Source: Aureobasidium sp. EXF-3400 (taxonomy: Eukaryota; Ascomycota; Dothideomycetes; Dothideales; Saccotheciaceae). Taken from it: a stretch of DNA of 64,000 bases. This document shows positions 10,300 through 21,931 of this stretch, piece after piece. The number at the start of each line of letters is the position of its first letter. Positions within the stretch are counted from its first letter, which is position 1. The stretch covers positions 1 through 64,000 of the forward strand of contig SWBL01000213.1 of NCBI GenBank assembly GCA_024195585.1, written 5' to 3'. The translations under genes and the position numbers were made by a program. The notes beneath the pieces are model-generated. The model was not told where the DNA came from, did not search any database, and worked only from the letters and a program-made list of their open reading frames with translations.

Positions 10300-11154
10300 T
10301 CAATGCTGCGTAACAAAAATCCTAATCTGCTTCGCCGCAATCCTCAGCGGACGCTCCCTCATCTCATCAGCAAACATCCTCGCAGCATCAAAAGGCCTAT
10401 AGACCAACTCCTCAGGCACTTTCCACAAAATCTCCTTGTCTTTCTCCATATTGTGGTTGTAGAACTGATTCTCAGGAGTTTTAAGGATACCAGTTCTGAT
10501 CATGGTGGTGAAGGGTTTCTCGTCGGCGATGAGTTTGTCTTTGGCGGCGTATTTGGGTTCTTGTTTTAGGTGGAAGACTCGGCCGGACCAGGTGTATGTG
10601 CCTTTGTGGCTGGGGGGTCGACGGATGCGTGGGTTCTTGACGCTGATTCTTTCGAAGTTTCTTATGGCGGAGGGAGAGTATTTTACCAGAGCTTTGGATT
10701 CGAGAGCTTCGTTCTCGGGGGCTGGTTCAGGTGCCTCGACCTTGTCGGCTTCTTCGGCTTCTTTCTTGAGCTTTTGGAAGGACTCTAGCCTTTTTTCGGC
10801 AGGGATTGTGTTGTGTTTGTCGAGGTAGTGCCATGGTCCTTGCAACTCCTCGTCCAGTCGGCGACTCATCTCTACAGCCTGCTCTGGATCGACCGTCCCG
10901 ATGGCCTCGATGATTTCCTCCTCACGCAGAAGCTGAATGAGGTAGTTGTCCGAGGTGATGCTCTCCTGAGGAACAGACTCGCAAGTTCGATCTTTCCTGC
11001 GCATGTCCGGAGTAACTTGATGTTTTCGTAAAGACGGAACGGCAGATGGCGAAAAGTACTGATCGTTATGTATGCTTGAGATCAAAGTTGAGACATGGCT
11101 GTGAGAGAGTGGGTTGTAAGAGTGTCTTTGGTTATATGAGAAGAACTGTCTCAT
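10300..11154 (-). CDS. Conserved-looking hypothetical, probably mitochondrial
   Basis: A single uninterrupted frame of 284 residues runs from an ATG at 11154. The N-terminus is rich in R, H, S and aromatic residues and lacks acids over the first 45 residues or so, as in mitochondrial presequences. A helical acidic middle (about 75-160) is followed by a basic block (IRRPPSHKGTYTWSGRVFHL, about 185-205) and a C-terminal globular part with several aromatic residues. I do not recognise the family with confidence. Small fungal mitochondrial maintenance or ribosome-associated proteins look similar in composition. It sits tail-to-head downstream of the Ap4A phosphorylase gene on the same strand, 135 bases away. 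Confidence 0.65.
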   Translation of the reverse strand: MRQFFSYNQRHSYNPLSHSHVSTLISSIHNDQYFSPSAVPSLRKHQVTPDMRRKDRTCESVPQESITSDNYLIQLLREEEIIEAIGTVDPEQAVEMSRRLDEELQGPWHYLDKHNTIPAEKRLESFQKLKKEAEEADKVEAPEPAPENEALESKALVKYSPSAIRNFERISVKNPRIRRPPSHKGTYTWSGRVFHLKQEPKYAAKDKLIADEKPFTTMIRTGILKTPENQFYNHNMEKDKEILWKVPEELVYRPFDAARMFADEMRERPLRIAAKQIRIFVTQH

Positions 11155-11289
11155 CTCTATGGCCTATGTTCATTGTTGTATTGTCTCAGACAAAGCGCTG
11201 GAACAACAATGGAACTCCATACATTATTGTCGCATCTGGCCACGATGTAGCTCTCCCAAATAAAGTGCTACGAATCTCGTGGCAATTTC

Positions 11290-12451
11290 CTACCGGGGAA
11301 TGCCAATTGCTGTCAAGATATCGTCGAGTTGCACTTCATCATCTCGCAGCGCGTTCCATTCGTCTTCCAGTTTGACCATCAAAGTACCCGCTAACAACGT
11401 ACCGTTCAAGGCCACACTTCCTACCTCGACACCTTGATCGTTCTTGATAGGGGCGCCTTCGTTCCTGCGTGGGACTATAGCCATGGCTGAAGTCGTCATG
11501 GCGAGGTTGTAGCTGATAGGCGATGATCCTCCCTCTGATGGGTGAAGCTCAAGACCTGAGTGTTTGTTGGAAGAGATGTATGATCTGACGGCGGCAGCAG
11601 CTGCTTCATACAACTTATTGTAGACCGAATAGAGTGTCTCTGGACTTGGTCCCTGGGGTAGCGGGAGAGCATAATGCGTAAATGGCAGCCCAGGATTGGA
11701 TCTTAGCTCTAGAGACACGGCGGCATATGAGCAATTCATCTTCAATAAATGCGTCTGAAAGGGTAAGACCTACCTGGCGCTTCTTTAGCAGGAGCTTCCA
11801 GCATGCGCTCAACCAGAGGATCCCAGCTCGAAATGTCTTTTTGATCTCGCTTCATTTCATCGACGCTCAGAAACTGCAGGTGTCGATGTGCCTGACTAGC
11901 CCCACTATGTTCACCAGAGTTGAAGAAGGCGAACAGTTTTCCATTCTGCTTGTTCTCTTCCCACGCTTTCAGACAAGCATGTGTCGCAGCTAGGTCATCT
12001 TGCTCGAGCATATGCGTTTGTTGCTTGTTGAGCTTTGTCGCAATGATGAAGTGCTGAGGGATGACAGGATACTTGTTCAAGACAAGCACATGACTAGGAT
12101 TAGCAGAGGGGATGTTTGGTATCAACAAGTCCGAAGAAGGGTTCTCGAAAGGATCTGGCTTTGGACCTTTGGGTTTGTTTTTGTCATTGTTGTCTGTGGG
12201 CTTCTTTGCTAATGCAGGGCAGTAGCGGAGTTGAAACTGACATTATTGTCAGAAACCATAGAAGCTTGACGAGTTTCTTTTTTTGAGAAGCAACATTGCC
12301 GTACGGAGATTCAATGACTTACAGGTGCGCCGGATCTGGTCCGCAAGATGGAAAGCTCAGTGGAGGAGAAGATCAAGGATTGACTGGCCTTCGCAGTAGC
12401 AAATTTGGCCTTCACCAACGACGGCAATACTTCTTCCAAACCCAACTGCAT
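11290..12451 (-). CDS. APA2: Ap4A phosphorylase (APA1/APA2 family)
   Basis: Three exons, 12323-12451, 11774-12236 and 11290-11708, encode 336 residues, close to yeast Apa1/Apa2. The HIT-like catalytic segment GASQAHRHLQFL lies at about residue 145, with the H-x-H-x-Q pattern that carries the nucleotidylated histidine. The FQLRYCPALAKKP region and the C-terminal ATP adenylyltransferase part (LPFTHYALPLP) are also present. The enzyme phosphorolyses diadenosine tetraphosphate to ATP and ADP and can run in reverse. Intron 2 uses GTAGGT and a CTCTAG acceptor, confirmed by phase 1 continuity (E-A-P-E-L). The start is the first ATG, giving MQLGLEEVLPSLV, the expected helical N-terminus. Confidence 0.92.
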
Positions 12452-12854
12452 GATGAGCTTGATATTATTGGGCGATGTGGATCAACAGGAAGCACGAAGT
12501 TGTCGTGTATTATCGAAAATGTGATGTCACTGTCTGACGCGAAAATCTCGGTCCGAGGTTGCAGATGCCGAAACGTCAAAGGAGAACGAGCATGACATTC
12601 GGATCACACAATCATCACACATACCGAGGAACATCATAAAAGAACGTAGTATCATTCAAGCTGTGGGCTACTGTCTGATTTACGCGATAAAGGTAACGAG
12701 TGCACGGCCAGAAGGCTCGCCAACGCCAAACCAACTTCCTTCCAAAGTCAAAAAGCAAAACATGATCCTACTCATAACATGCCAAAGAGAAAGAGAGAGA
12801 ACACTCCAACCGCAGCTCCGAGGCCAAAAGTCTCAAACTTCGACTGTTATCCGT
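12452..12854. other. Intergenic, Ap4A gene promoter
   Basis: This 400-base spacer contains the promoter of the minus-strand Ap4A phosphorylase gene and the 3' flank of the regulator ending at 12855. I see no gene. Confidence 0.5.
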
Positions 12855-14321
12855 TCATTCCTCATCAAAGGACATCTCACGCATCTGCTCCCATTTCTTG
12901 GCACAGGTTGCACCAGCGAAGGGGTAGGAAGCACCTTGTGAGAACATCCACTCGGCAACCTTCTTCCATGGCAGCTTACCTCCGTTGCTGCGCTGACGTA
13001 CGTTGGTCTTTCTGGACGACGAACCTTGTGATGATTCCGAGAAACGCTCGACTGCGTCGACAAGGAGCATGATCTGTGATAGACGAGTTAGGCAGGCATA
13101 CATTACACCTTGGAGTTGATGACTTACGTCCGAGCGGTTCCACTGAGGCTTCCTGACACGCATCTCCTTGGGCTTGGACAGGATGCGAATGCGACCGCGC
13201 AGGGTCGACTCTGCCTCCGTGAAGCCACCACGACGTTTGATCTCCTTGTAGGACAGGCCACGTCGACGGGCTTCTTGGAGGTATTCGTCTCTGGTGTTGC
13301 GGGTTGTCTCTGGAACATATCTGACTGCTTGCTCAGTCGCCTCGCAGGGTAGCTCGAGCTCGTTGGTACCGGAGAGGGTTGCTAGCGCGAGAGTATCTTC
13401 ATTCATGGCCTGTGTGGACAAGAGCACCGGACTTGGGTCTGCGAAACTGAATCTGTCAAGTGTGGTGTTGAAGAGATGTCCAGGAACAACCAGTCCGTCT
13501 GCTCCATAGCTTACGAAGCCGGCCGGCATGGTCTGCTCGACCGGTGGCATGGTGGTTGTAGGAAGATGTGACACGGTCATGGGGAACACTTCTTGGAACG
13601 TCGAAGGTGCAAACATCCCATCAGACTGAGGTGGGATGGGCATAGCTGGGACATGGCCGGTAACTTCGAAGAGTGGCTGAGCTGAGGCATACTGAGGACA
13701 TGGCCAAACGCTTGAAACGTACTGCGCTGACGTGTTGCATGAGTTGACAGCCGGCTGTTCGGACCAGGATGGTTCAACGTTGAGACTGTTATCACCGAAG
13801 CTTGACAATGGCGACAGGTCGGATATGGGTGAGTACGTGGTCATACCATTCTCAACCAGCGTCAGGTCCTTTGCATCCTGGCATGGAGAGGGTGGTGAGA
13901 AGGCGCCTCCACTGGTGAAGCAGGAGTCGGTCGGACTTTCCGAGGATTCGCTGCCAGTGAGCTCGGGGCACTCCATGTCGAAGAAAAACCCCTTCGCGTC
14001 TTGGTCAAAGAGACTTGACATGTTGTTGGAGTGGGCAACAGCTTGTTGGTAACCGTAGTAGTTGTTGATTGAGTACTGTGACCTGGTCAGCGACACTCAA
14101 TCACTTCTGCATTGACTTTCGAGACTCACGTTTGCGTGTGGATAAACTGTAAGGTGAGGCTGCGGTACCTGACGAAGTGGTGCGTGGTAGATGGGGAGCC
14201 TGTTAAAGAACTCTGCGCGGTTTGTCAGCGATCAAAGGTTGCTGTATGCAGACGAAAGAAGAGACTGACCTCCGCGATAGTACTTATTCATCTCTTGCTC
14301 ACCATAGTTTCTCACCGCCAT
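12855..14321 (-). CDS. HTH/Myb-like putative transcription regulator
   Basis: Four exons join in frame: 14270-14321, 14130-14212, 13128-14075 and 12855-13073, giving 433 residues. Residues 1-45 contain a proline- and histidine-rich segment; the middle is serine/proline-rich and probably disordered. The conserved part (about 310-355) begins RDEYLQEARRRGLSYKEIKRRGGF and has the helix-turn-helix character of Myb/homeodomain-like fungal regulators. A second basic helical part (about 375-430, W..VAEWM...GASYPFAGATCAKKWEQ) resembles the rest of a SANT-like fold. The target is unknown. The last intron (13074-13127, 54 nt) is a multiple of three and reads through, and the two 5' introns hide the real start. 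A further upstream start is possible. Confidence 0.78.
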
Positions 14322-16007
14322 AATGTTCGTTGAAGCGGTATGTTGATATGCGTTGTAGCAAAGTCTTTCTTTCCCAGACGGTGTCGTAGCCACAGATGTC
14401 GTCGCGGATTCGTGCAGCTACTTGCAGCCCTGCAGAAGCGCAGCAAGTTATATCAGGTTGATGGTGTGGACTCTCGGCGATGAATGTTCCGGAGGCTCGA
14501 TGATACAGTGAATGCGGACGCTGAAGAATTAGAGTGACTTCTTCTACAAAATGCCGCGAAGCGAGAATATGAGATCTACACTTGTCAGCAGTGAAGGAAA
14601 TGTATATGTCAATCAAATGCTTACATTATAGGTCTAACAGATGAACACAATGTTTTCAATACACTACAATTATTGCTGAACAGAAAATAGCGTTGCCAGC
14701 AGGCCCAAGAGAATACCAGAGGAGCAGTACAGATGATGAAGAAGTCGATGACTCAAGGTGGGAGTATGTAAGACATGGCCAACCAGACGGCCGACTATCT
14801 ATTAATGAGCACCGGTATCAAAACTCTGCCCTGATGCTCACGGCCCGTCATTTCTGCAAGAAATCCTCCATGTTCGTTTGAGTGTATGGAGGATATTAGC
14901 GACGGGAAGCTCCCGAACAACACCTGCTTGCCGTCACCCTTGAAGAGACGATCAAGCGAATGAGGTTGGCAGCCCCTCTTAGACCCTCTAGAACTAATCG
15001 CGCTGCTGTCTGAGCAAAAGACATCCCAGATGGAGCGGCTGCAGTCGTAAAACATATCCATCTTATGTACGGCTTAGATATATCTGTTCCACTGTCTGGT
15101 CTCAATATCCAAATCTCACACACGACAGGTGTCTAGACTCACTCTGCAGGTCCGTGAAGATGTTCTCCACATCAAGATCGGGATTTGCAGTGTAGCGACG
15201 TTTGATAGCTGACCTTGCGGATAACCGGGCACTCAAACATGTCAAGTACGGTACACTGCCGTAGTTCGACCTTCATGTCAAGCAGGTACCGTCCAATCAC
15301 GCCATGGCGTAGCGAGCAAGTAGCCGACAGCGAACTGTCCCTCATGAGATCCACACTCTTCACGAAATGTGACGTGGAACTGCAGTCAAGTGGTCGGCCA
15401 AGCATCGATGTCAGCACCATAGCTTGCATAAACATATCCGATATTCAAGAAGCCGTGCTACTTACCTGTCAAAAAAAGTTCTAGGTGACTCTGCATCATG
15501 AAGACGCTGTCAGAAGCCTGTACTTGCCATGAAATACTGATCGAAAAAGTTCATATCAAGAATTCTGGAGTGTACGGCTCTGGACGTGCACGATGGTCTG
15601 TTGATTTCTGTAGCTGTCCGTTACACAGCAGCATGGCCACTGCCGCTGCAAGCCCCTCCCATAAGCGGCGCAAGCTTGCATGACAGTGTGGTTTGCAGAC
15701 TTCTTCATCTCTTGGGTGCACATACACAAAACGATCCCCTGCATGTCATGAGTTTGATCCAGAATTAATATTCATTTTCGGGTAAATTTGTCGACGCTGT
15801 AGATTCAGTTGTTCCAGAACTTTGCACAAAATGCTTGTGAAATACCGAACATTGGAATGTGGTGTCGCATTCCATTTTGAGAAGACCTTGCTTCCAGGAC
15901 GGATTCTTTCTTCTAGACAGGGATGATTTTGGAGAACAGTAAAATGAAAGAACGACCGCGACGCGCTCTTCGCTGTACGGAGCTTCCAAAATTCTTCTCT
16001 CGTCAAA
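14322..16007. other. Gene-free divergent spacer
   Basis: This 1.7 kb stretch separates the minus-strand regulator from the plus-strand glycosyltransferase. Short frames occur on both strands but none has recognisable sequence. It probably contains both promoters and the long leader of the regulator. Confidence 0.45.
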
Positions 16008-17890
16008 ATGCAGGAATCACCCTCTTGGACGGACAAATCAGCAACGGGTGCCGTCCTTTTTGGCCACGGTCGTCTCAAGCTCTTGCTTATAGCGCTTGCC
16101 ACAATGTTTCTTGGTTATCTTGTGACTTCCACATTCAACCCTGTGGATCAATACGATGTCGCAGACTACCGAAACGACTACGGCTTATCAGGCGACATCT
16201 TGGACGGGCCGGATGTATACCCAGGAGTAAATCGCCCGCCAGATAATTCTCCGAAGGGTGACAGGTTCAAAGATCGTATCAAGTCTTATCATGGTGAAGA
16301 TGAAGTTCGGAGGCCATCGATCAAGGACGCGCTGAAAGACCTCCACCATGCAGTCTCGAATAAGGTCTCATATTGGAAGACATGGGATTCGGGACTGGAA
16401 CTTGACGCCGAGTTAGATGCGAACACGACTGCTGTGGGTAGTGCGACTGCGACTCAAACGACCAGACCAACTTCCTCGCCGCTGAAATCCGAAGAAGTCC
16501 TTGAACCAGAAACAGAACAATGGGGCACCAAGACTAGAGTAGGAAAATGTACCATTGTATTTGGAGGATCATCCATATACGAACGGACCGTCAAAACGCA
16601 TGCGCTTCACGACCGACTGAATGGATATCCTCTCTACGTGCTTCGGCAGACTATCATGGACGACGTCTGGTCGAAGCCAGCATACATACTGTCACTTTTG
16701 CTGCGAGAGCTGGCCAAACCACAAGAAGAGCGACTCGAATGGCTTCTCTGGGTTGACGCAGATACCATCATGTTGAATCCGTATGTTCCTTTAGAGATCT
16801 TCTTGCCACCATCGCCCCAATTCGACGACGTGCACCTGTTGGTGACCAACGATTGGAATGGTCTGAACAATGGCGTATTCCCGGTCCGCGTCAATCAATG
16901 GGCTGTTGAGCTCTTTTCTGCTATCATTTCTTCCAGATACTACAAGCCAGACCAAGACTTGACGTTCCGGGACCAGAGTGCCATGGATACACTTTTGAAA
17001 GATAAAAAGTTCGCAGCGCACACAGTCGAAGCTCCTCAAAGATGGTTCAATGCCTATCAAGGCGAGCACAACGAGACCTTAGCACCTTACCAAGTCCGAC
17101 GAGGAGACTTCTTGGTCCACTTTGCTGGTGTCATCAACCGAGATGAAAGAATCCTATTCTGGCTCGAACGCGCTGAGCAGCATTTACCAGACTGGGAGAT
17201 GGAGGTACAGCACACATCTTACCCCGCAGAAGTTAAAGACTTCTGGAACCAGAAGGCAGGACAGCGAGCAGCGAGACAAGCTGAAGTAGCCGAGGCAAGA
17301 AGAAAGGCAAATGAGTTACTCACACAAACAGAATCGAGGATGGCAGAGTATTCAGACCGCCTTGTGCAGGCCGACGCGACCTTCATCAACGATGGAGAGT
17401 CTGCGCTCAGAAGAGTTCTTGACAAAGGAGATGCAGTAGAATTGGCTTCTCTGGAATCTTCGATAGGGGTGCTGGAACAGGTTAGTACGAAAGAGCTTAT
17501 ACATGATCACCGTACTGATGTGTCGTCACTCAGAGCCTCAAGCCACTTAAAGACATCATGGAGATTGCGAACAAACTCCTCATGAAAGAAGCGCACGACG
17601 CGATCTTTGCCGCGGAGAAGGACGTAGATGGACAAGACGCATCATCGATACCGGAAGTTGCAGATGTTGAAGAGAAGGCGACAAACTTGAAGAGCTTGAT
17701 TGTGCAGCCAAACTGGAAGAAGGATGATCTCAACGCTTTGATTGAAGCAGTCAAACAGGCCAGGACAAGCCTGCAGCAGAAACTGCAACAGAAAGAAGAC
17801 CAGGATCAGAAGTTGAAGGCAGCCAAGGACAAGGCTGATGAAGAACGCAGGAAGCAGGAAGAGCAGAAAGCAAAGTTTGGAGATACCTAG
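16008..17890 (+). CDS. GT34 family glycosyltransferase (GMA12/MNN10 type)
   Basis: Two exons, 16008-17480 and 17534-17890, encode 609 residues. A short cytosolic N-terminus and one membrane anchor (about 24-44) give the type II topology of Golgi glycosyltransferases. The catalytic domain (about 180-400) contains the DxD metal-binding motif in WVDADTIMLNP (Asp250 and Asp252), then NDWNGLNNGVF and a RDQSAM segment typical of GT34 enzymes that add alpha-1,6-mannose or alpha-1,2-galactose to N-glycans. After about residue 410 comes a long charged helix continuing through exon 2, rich in K, E, Q and A and strongly predicted coiled coil by composition. That tail is longer than in yeast Mnn10. The donor sugar cannot be told from sequence. 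Confidence 0.9.
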
Positions 17891-19152
17891 CTGTAGCAGC
17901 GCATCATCATTTTCTTCCGGCAAGAAATGTATGCAAGTTTCCATTCTTCCAGGCAGATATGAGAGCGATATTACGGCCAAGATATTTTTACTCACTGAGT
18001 GATAGCAAAGTGTGCGCATTGAAAGATATGCACGACCAACATAGACAAGGTAGGACAATGCATGGCGTGCTGTGGACCCACGTCACTATCAAGTGGAGGC
18101 ATCAGACCAGGATGCACATCATGAGATCGTCGAATCTACTTTTCAGATCTCAGGAGATTGATCGGCTCTCCTACCTGCAAGATATGGTATCGATAGCGTT
18201 GATCTTGCAGGCAGGGTCCTCTCTGGGAGAGGCTGCGCGGCCGGCATGGATGTTCCGAAAAGGAAAAGGAGAGGAGAGCGACTCCTCGTTCACGTCTGAG
18301 AAGTCAGGCGAGTCACGAATGGCTCTCATTCGCAACGTTTTTTTCGGGCCGTCGCGCAAGCGGGCTGACTGGAAGTCGGCAGACGAAATTTGGGACATGT
18401 TTCCCATGAAGGAAAAAATCAACGCGTAAGACTGCAAAAGCACGATAACTGGATCGTAGATCTGAAGCACCTCGCACAACTTCGATAAGTGTGTGGTGGA
18501 GTAGAGTTTGGAAGAAGAGGGTCACGCAAAGGGTGGTCAAGCTCGGAGAAGGCGATGGTGATGACAAGGGTAAAGTCCGGACGCGGCGTCATGAGTTTCT
18601 GTCGCAACAGAGAGGGTGCAGTCAAAGCCCTACTGCCGTTCTTGTCACAGATCGAGACATTTTCCAAGACTGGACGTGAGCTGAGATATAGCTGAAAATT
18701 CAGAGAAAGAGAGCAGCTGTCCTCGCTTATGTTAATATTATAATATCGCCAGCAGTCAGCTGTAGTCGGATGGGCGCTGTCTAGGCTTCGAGCTGAGCCT
18801 TTCAGCTTCTCGAGTCGGGTCTGGCGAAGTCCGGGCAGCGCGGTACAGCCATGTGCTTCCCGTGCCGCCTCATCTCTGCATGCACCGCTTCCCCATTTCC
18901 GACCGATACTTTGGCGCCGATCATTTGCAGAAAGTTGACACCAGCGCACCAAGCGACTAGTGTGCCATGGGCAATCGTGCATCCAGCCAGCATCCCTCGG
19001 ATTGCAGGCGACCTTCCCCTGGCACGACTCGAGCTATAACCCATCATGACTCCCGGGCTCCACTGGAAAACCGTTCTGCAACTCCAAGATCCCACCGATC
19101 AAGCACAACAGGTACATCTTGACCTATTGCATTTTGACTTCTAACAGTACCC
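17891..19152. other. Intergenic, no recognised gene
   Basis: Frames at 17959-18429 (+) and 18419-18982 (-) overlap other frames and lack family features. The last few hundred bases are probably the promoter and leader of the gene starting at 19153. Confidence 0.4.
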
Positions 19153-21931
19153 ATGATCGACATGCATCGTCATGGTTTGCCATCTCCTGCAGACATGGAC
19201 ATCAGAGATACTCAAAAGGTCCTCTTGCCTGGTCCACCTACTCCGGCCTCTCACAATCCGAATGTGCCCAATTTCTCCAGGATTTTGACCATACGCGCTG
19301 AAGCTTCACATTCACCAGTCAAGTCAAGGAAGAAGCCCAAGCAAGCAGCCATGAGAAATCCTTCCAAGCTATCGACTGTGAAGAGATGGGATGGCCAATC
19401 TCACAAGTCTGCTGATTGGGACGGTCTCCGTCGTGTGAGTTTTATGTTATGTGGTCTGCAATGATTTGTACTAATAAATTTGTTAGGACCAAGAACTTTG
19501 GCAACAGGATGGCGATTGTCTCGTTCATCTGTATGGTCAAGGAAAGTCAAAGCGGGGTGCCTCTTTCAGAATATCCTACAACTTGGTGGAAGCGGCGGCA
19601 GGTGAATCATTCGTCAACACATATATGGCATCTGATTCGACCTCATGTACCGAGAGTCTTGACGGTACAGCACCAAGCACACCATCAACACATACCGAGT
19701 ACGAGTTGTATATTCCAGCTCCTGAGGACGCTCTTCGAGAAGAGGCCTACAGTTGGCATATCACGACCCGCAATTTCTTTGCCTACATCATGAACAAGCC
19801 ACTGGTTGGAGCTAAGTTGGGAAAGACTTTTATCGACCTCTTGGAACGCAACCAGCTTTTCTGCCCGAACAAAACTGGCAACAGCCAGGATTTTTTGAAG
19901 TATGCCCAGCAACAAGGCTACTTGAAATTTGTCAATCGACCGGACTATGCACTAGCTTCTGTCAACTTTGCTGAGAAGTTCAAGTTGAGAGATCTTTGGA
20001 TCGACGCCTTTGCTCACTGTGTTGGCATGAATGACCAATTGGACTTGAGCCCGGAGTTTAGCGATGTGAGCAAAGTAACAAAGGCTTTGATCACGCGATC
20101 GTATCTGGAAATGGATTTGCACTTGGGCCGAGTGACTAAAGCTCTACGAAATTTCCTGGAAGACGAGCTTGCTTCTACACATCTGGGACTACCAACACCC
20201 GCTCGGAATCATCTGGAACGCTTCCGCTCGTTTTTGCACTCGTACTATGTTAACAAGTTTGGATACTGGCCTCCAGAAACTGGCCACATCATGGACAAAG
20301 GCCTCTTACGAAGCATGCACCAAGAATTCCAGATACTTTATGACTATCTAGTGGACGGCGATTCTTCTCCTGATAGCACGAGTAGACTACCTACTGGAGG
20401 CATCTGTGTGGTGCAAAATGTCGATGCATTCAACAGCCGCCACAAGTACGAGCCATTGCCCCACCCCTCACCACTGCTGCCCGACTACCAAAGCCTCGAA
20501 TATAGGACGTCATCACAGAAAGGTCTTCGGTCTTTGAGATTAACTTCCAAGTCCAGCAAGGTGGACCAATCTGTGACAGCACGAGCTGCACTTACCGCTG
20601 CGACCAACAAGATCTCGTCCACCTCAGCACTCGTCCGCAACTACATTTATTTTGAAAGCAAGTTGACCTTCAGGCCGGAAGAGAAGCTATCCGTGGGAGA
20701 CGCGAGAAAGGTCCGCTGGATTGCCATTTACAGCATCTTGCAAATGCTCACCAACGCGATCCGTGCTCCTAAGGAAGTCGTTGGTGCAGACGTGGTGCCG
20801 TATCACCTTTGCTTGTTGACCACAGGCATGCCGCCATGGAACGAGGACATCGAAACCACTACCTCTGAGCTCTCGCAGGCGAGACCAATCAAGATTGATA
20901 GAGAGACTAGTGATGAGTCTACGTTCACGATTCATCCTGACTGTGAAGACAACGACTACTTTTCTCACAAGACGATGCCAAACAGGAGCGATTCGCTTGC
21001 TTCTCTTCGGCCCCAGCCGTTGCGAATCAATACGTCAGGTTCAGTGAACCGTAACAGTTCGATCAGAAGCCTGCACAAGAGTTTGACATCCAACTTCTCC
21101 TTCCCAACAAGACGCACTTCATTCAGGTCTTCTGTCTCGTCAAATAATGCTCAAAGTAACCCTTCCGAGCAGACTGCCGAGTCACCTGTGAACAAGCGCT
21201 TCTCTGGTTATTCGTTCGCGATTAGCGAAGAAGAAACTCTGGACTACCTCAACCCTCAACAACCGGAGCGCACATTGGCCGCTCCATTCCACCACCTGCC
21301 TGAAGCACGCACGCCCACTCTCGACGTCTTCATGCTAGACAATGTGGTATCACAAGAAGCACCTTCAACACCATCCAGCTTCGCATCTTCCATCATGTCG
21401 CCAGCCTCGGCATCAAGCAACATGTGGGACAGCAGTCCGCAGAGCGTGAGCAGCGATGACATGGACACACCAAGCTGGTACGACCGCCGCAGCAGTGGCG
21501 CTGGCGTCCACAACATGGACCACGACAGCGTATGCGGCGACAGCAACCGCAAATCCAGTAGCAGCTCCAGCTGTAGCTGTTCTGGTACCAATAGCCCAGC
21601 TTCCGACCTTTCGACTTTGACTGCCTCTTCGGCAGCAGCTGCGACCGCAAAGATGTTCAGTTCTCACGCAGGTCTGGCTTTGCAGTATCAGAACCAACAA
21701 GGCGCTGCGCAGATGCCTGCTTGGTGGGGTGTAGCGGGCGACAGAGCATCACCTCGCTCTTCTGCTTCATCGTTCGCAAAGCAACCGGGCCAATCGTTTG
21801 GAGTTTCCGTTCCCGAAGAAGTACCTGAAGATGGTGTTATGGCGTTCAGAACATACAGTCACGAGTTCATTGTGGAAAGAGGAGTTGAGAGCACAGTTGA
21901 CATCTTCGATGCTATGCGCATGTTGAATTGA
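19153..21931 (+). CDS. Large conserved fungal protein (DUF8004-like)
   Basis: Two exons, 19153-19434 and 19487-21931, encode 908 residues. A basic disordered N-terminus precedes a well-formed globular part (about 95-385) with repeated aromatic and helical motifs such as EEAYSWHITTRNFFAYIMNK, LRDLWIDAFAHCVGMND and FLHSYYVNKFGYWPP. I recall this block from filamentous fungal proteins registered as a domain of unknown function (I believe DUF8004). A second ordered part (about 455-520) follows, then a long serine-rich tail (about 560-850) with poly-Ser/Cys, ending in a short conserved-looking segment. No catalytic motif is seen. The disordered tail suggests a scaffold or phosphorylated regulator. 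Upstream in-frame codons exist only through poor splice sites, so the ATG at 19153 is preferred. Confidence 0.8.

Noticed and set aside
17959..18429. Plus-strand frame of 156 codons after the GT34 gene
   Set aside because: It begins in the 3' flank, has no domain and no splice partners; likely chance.
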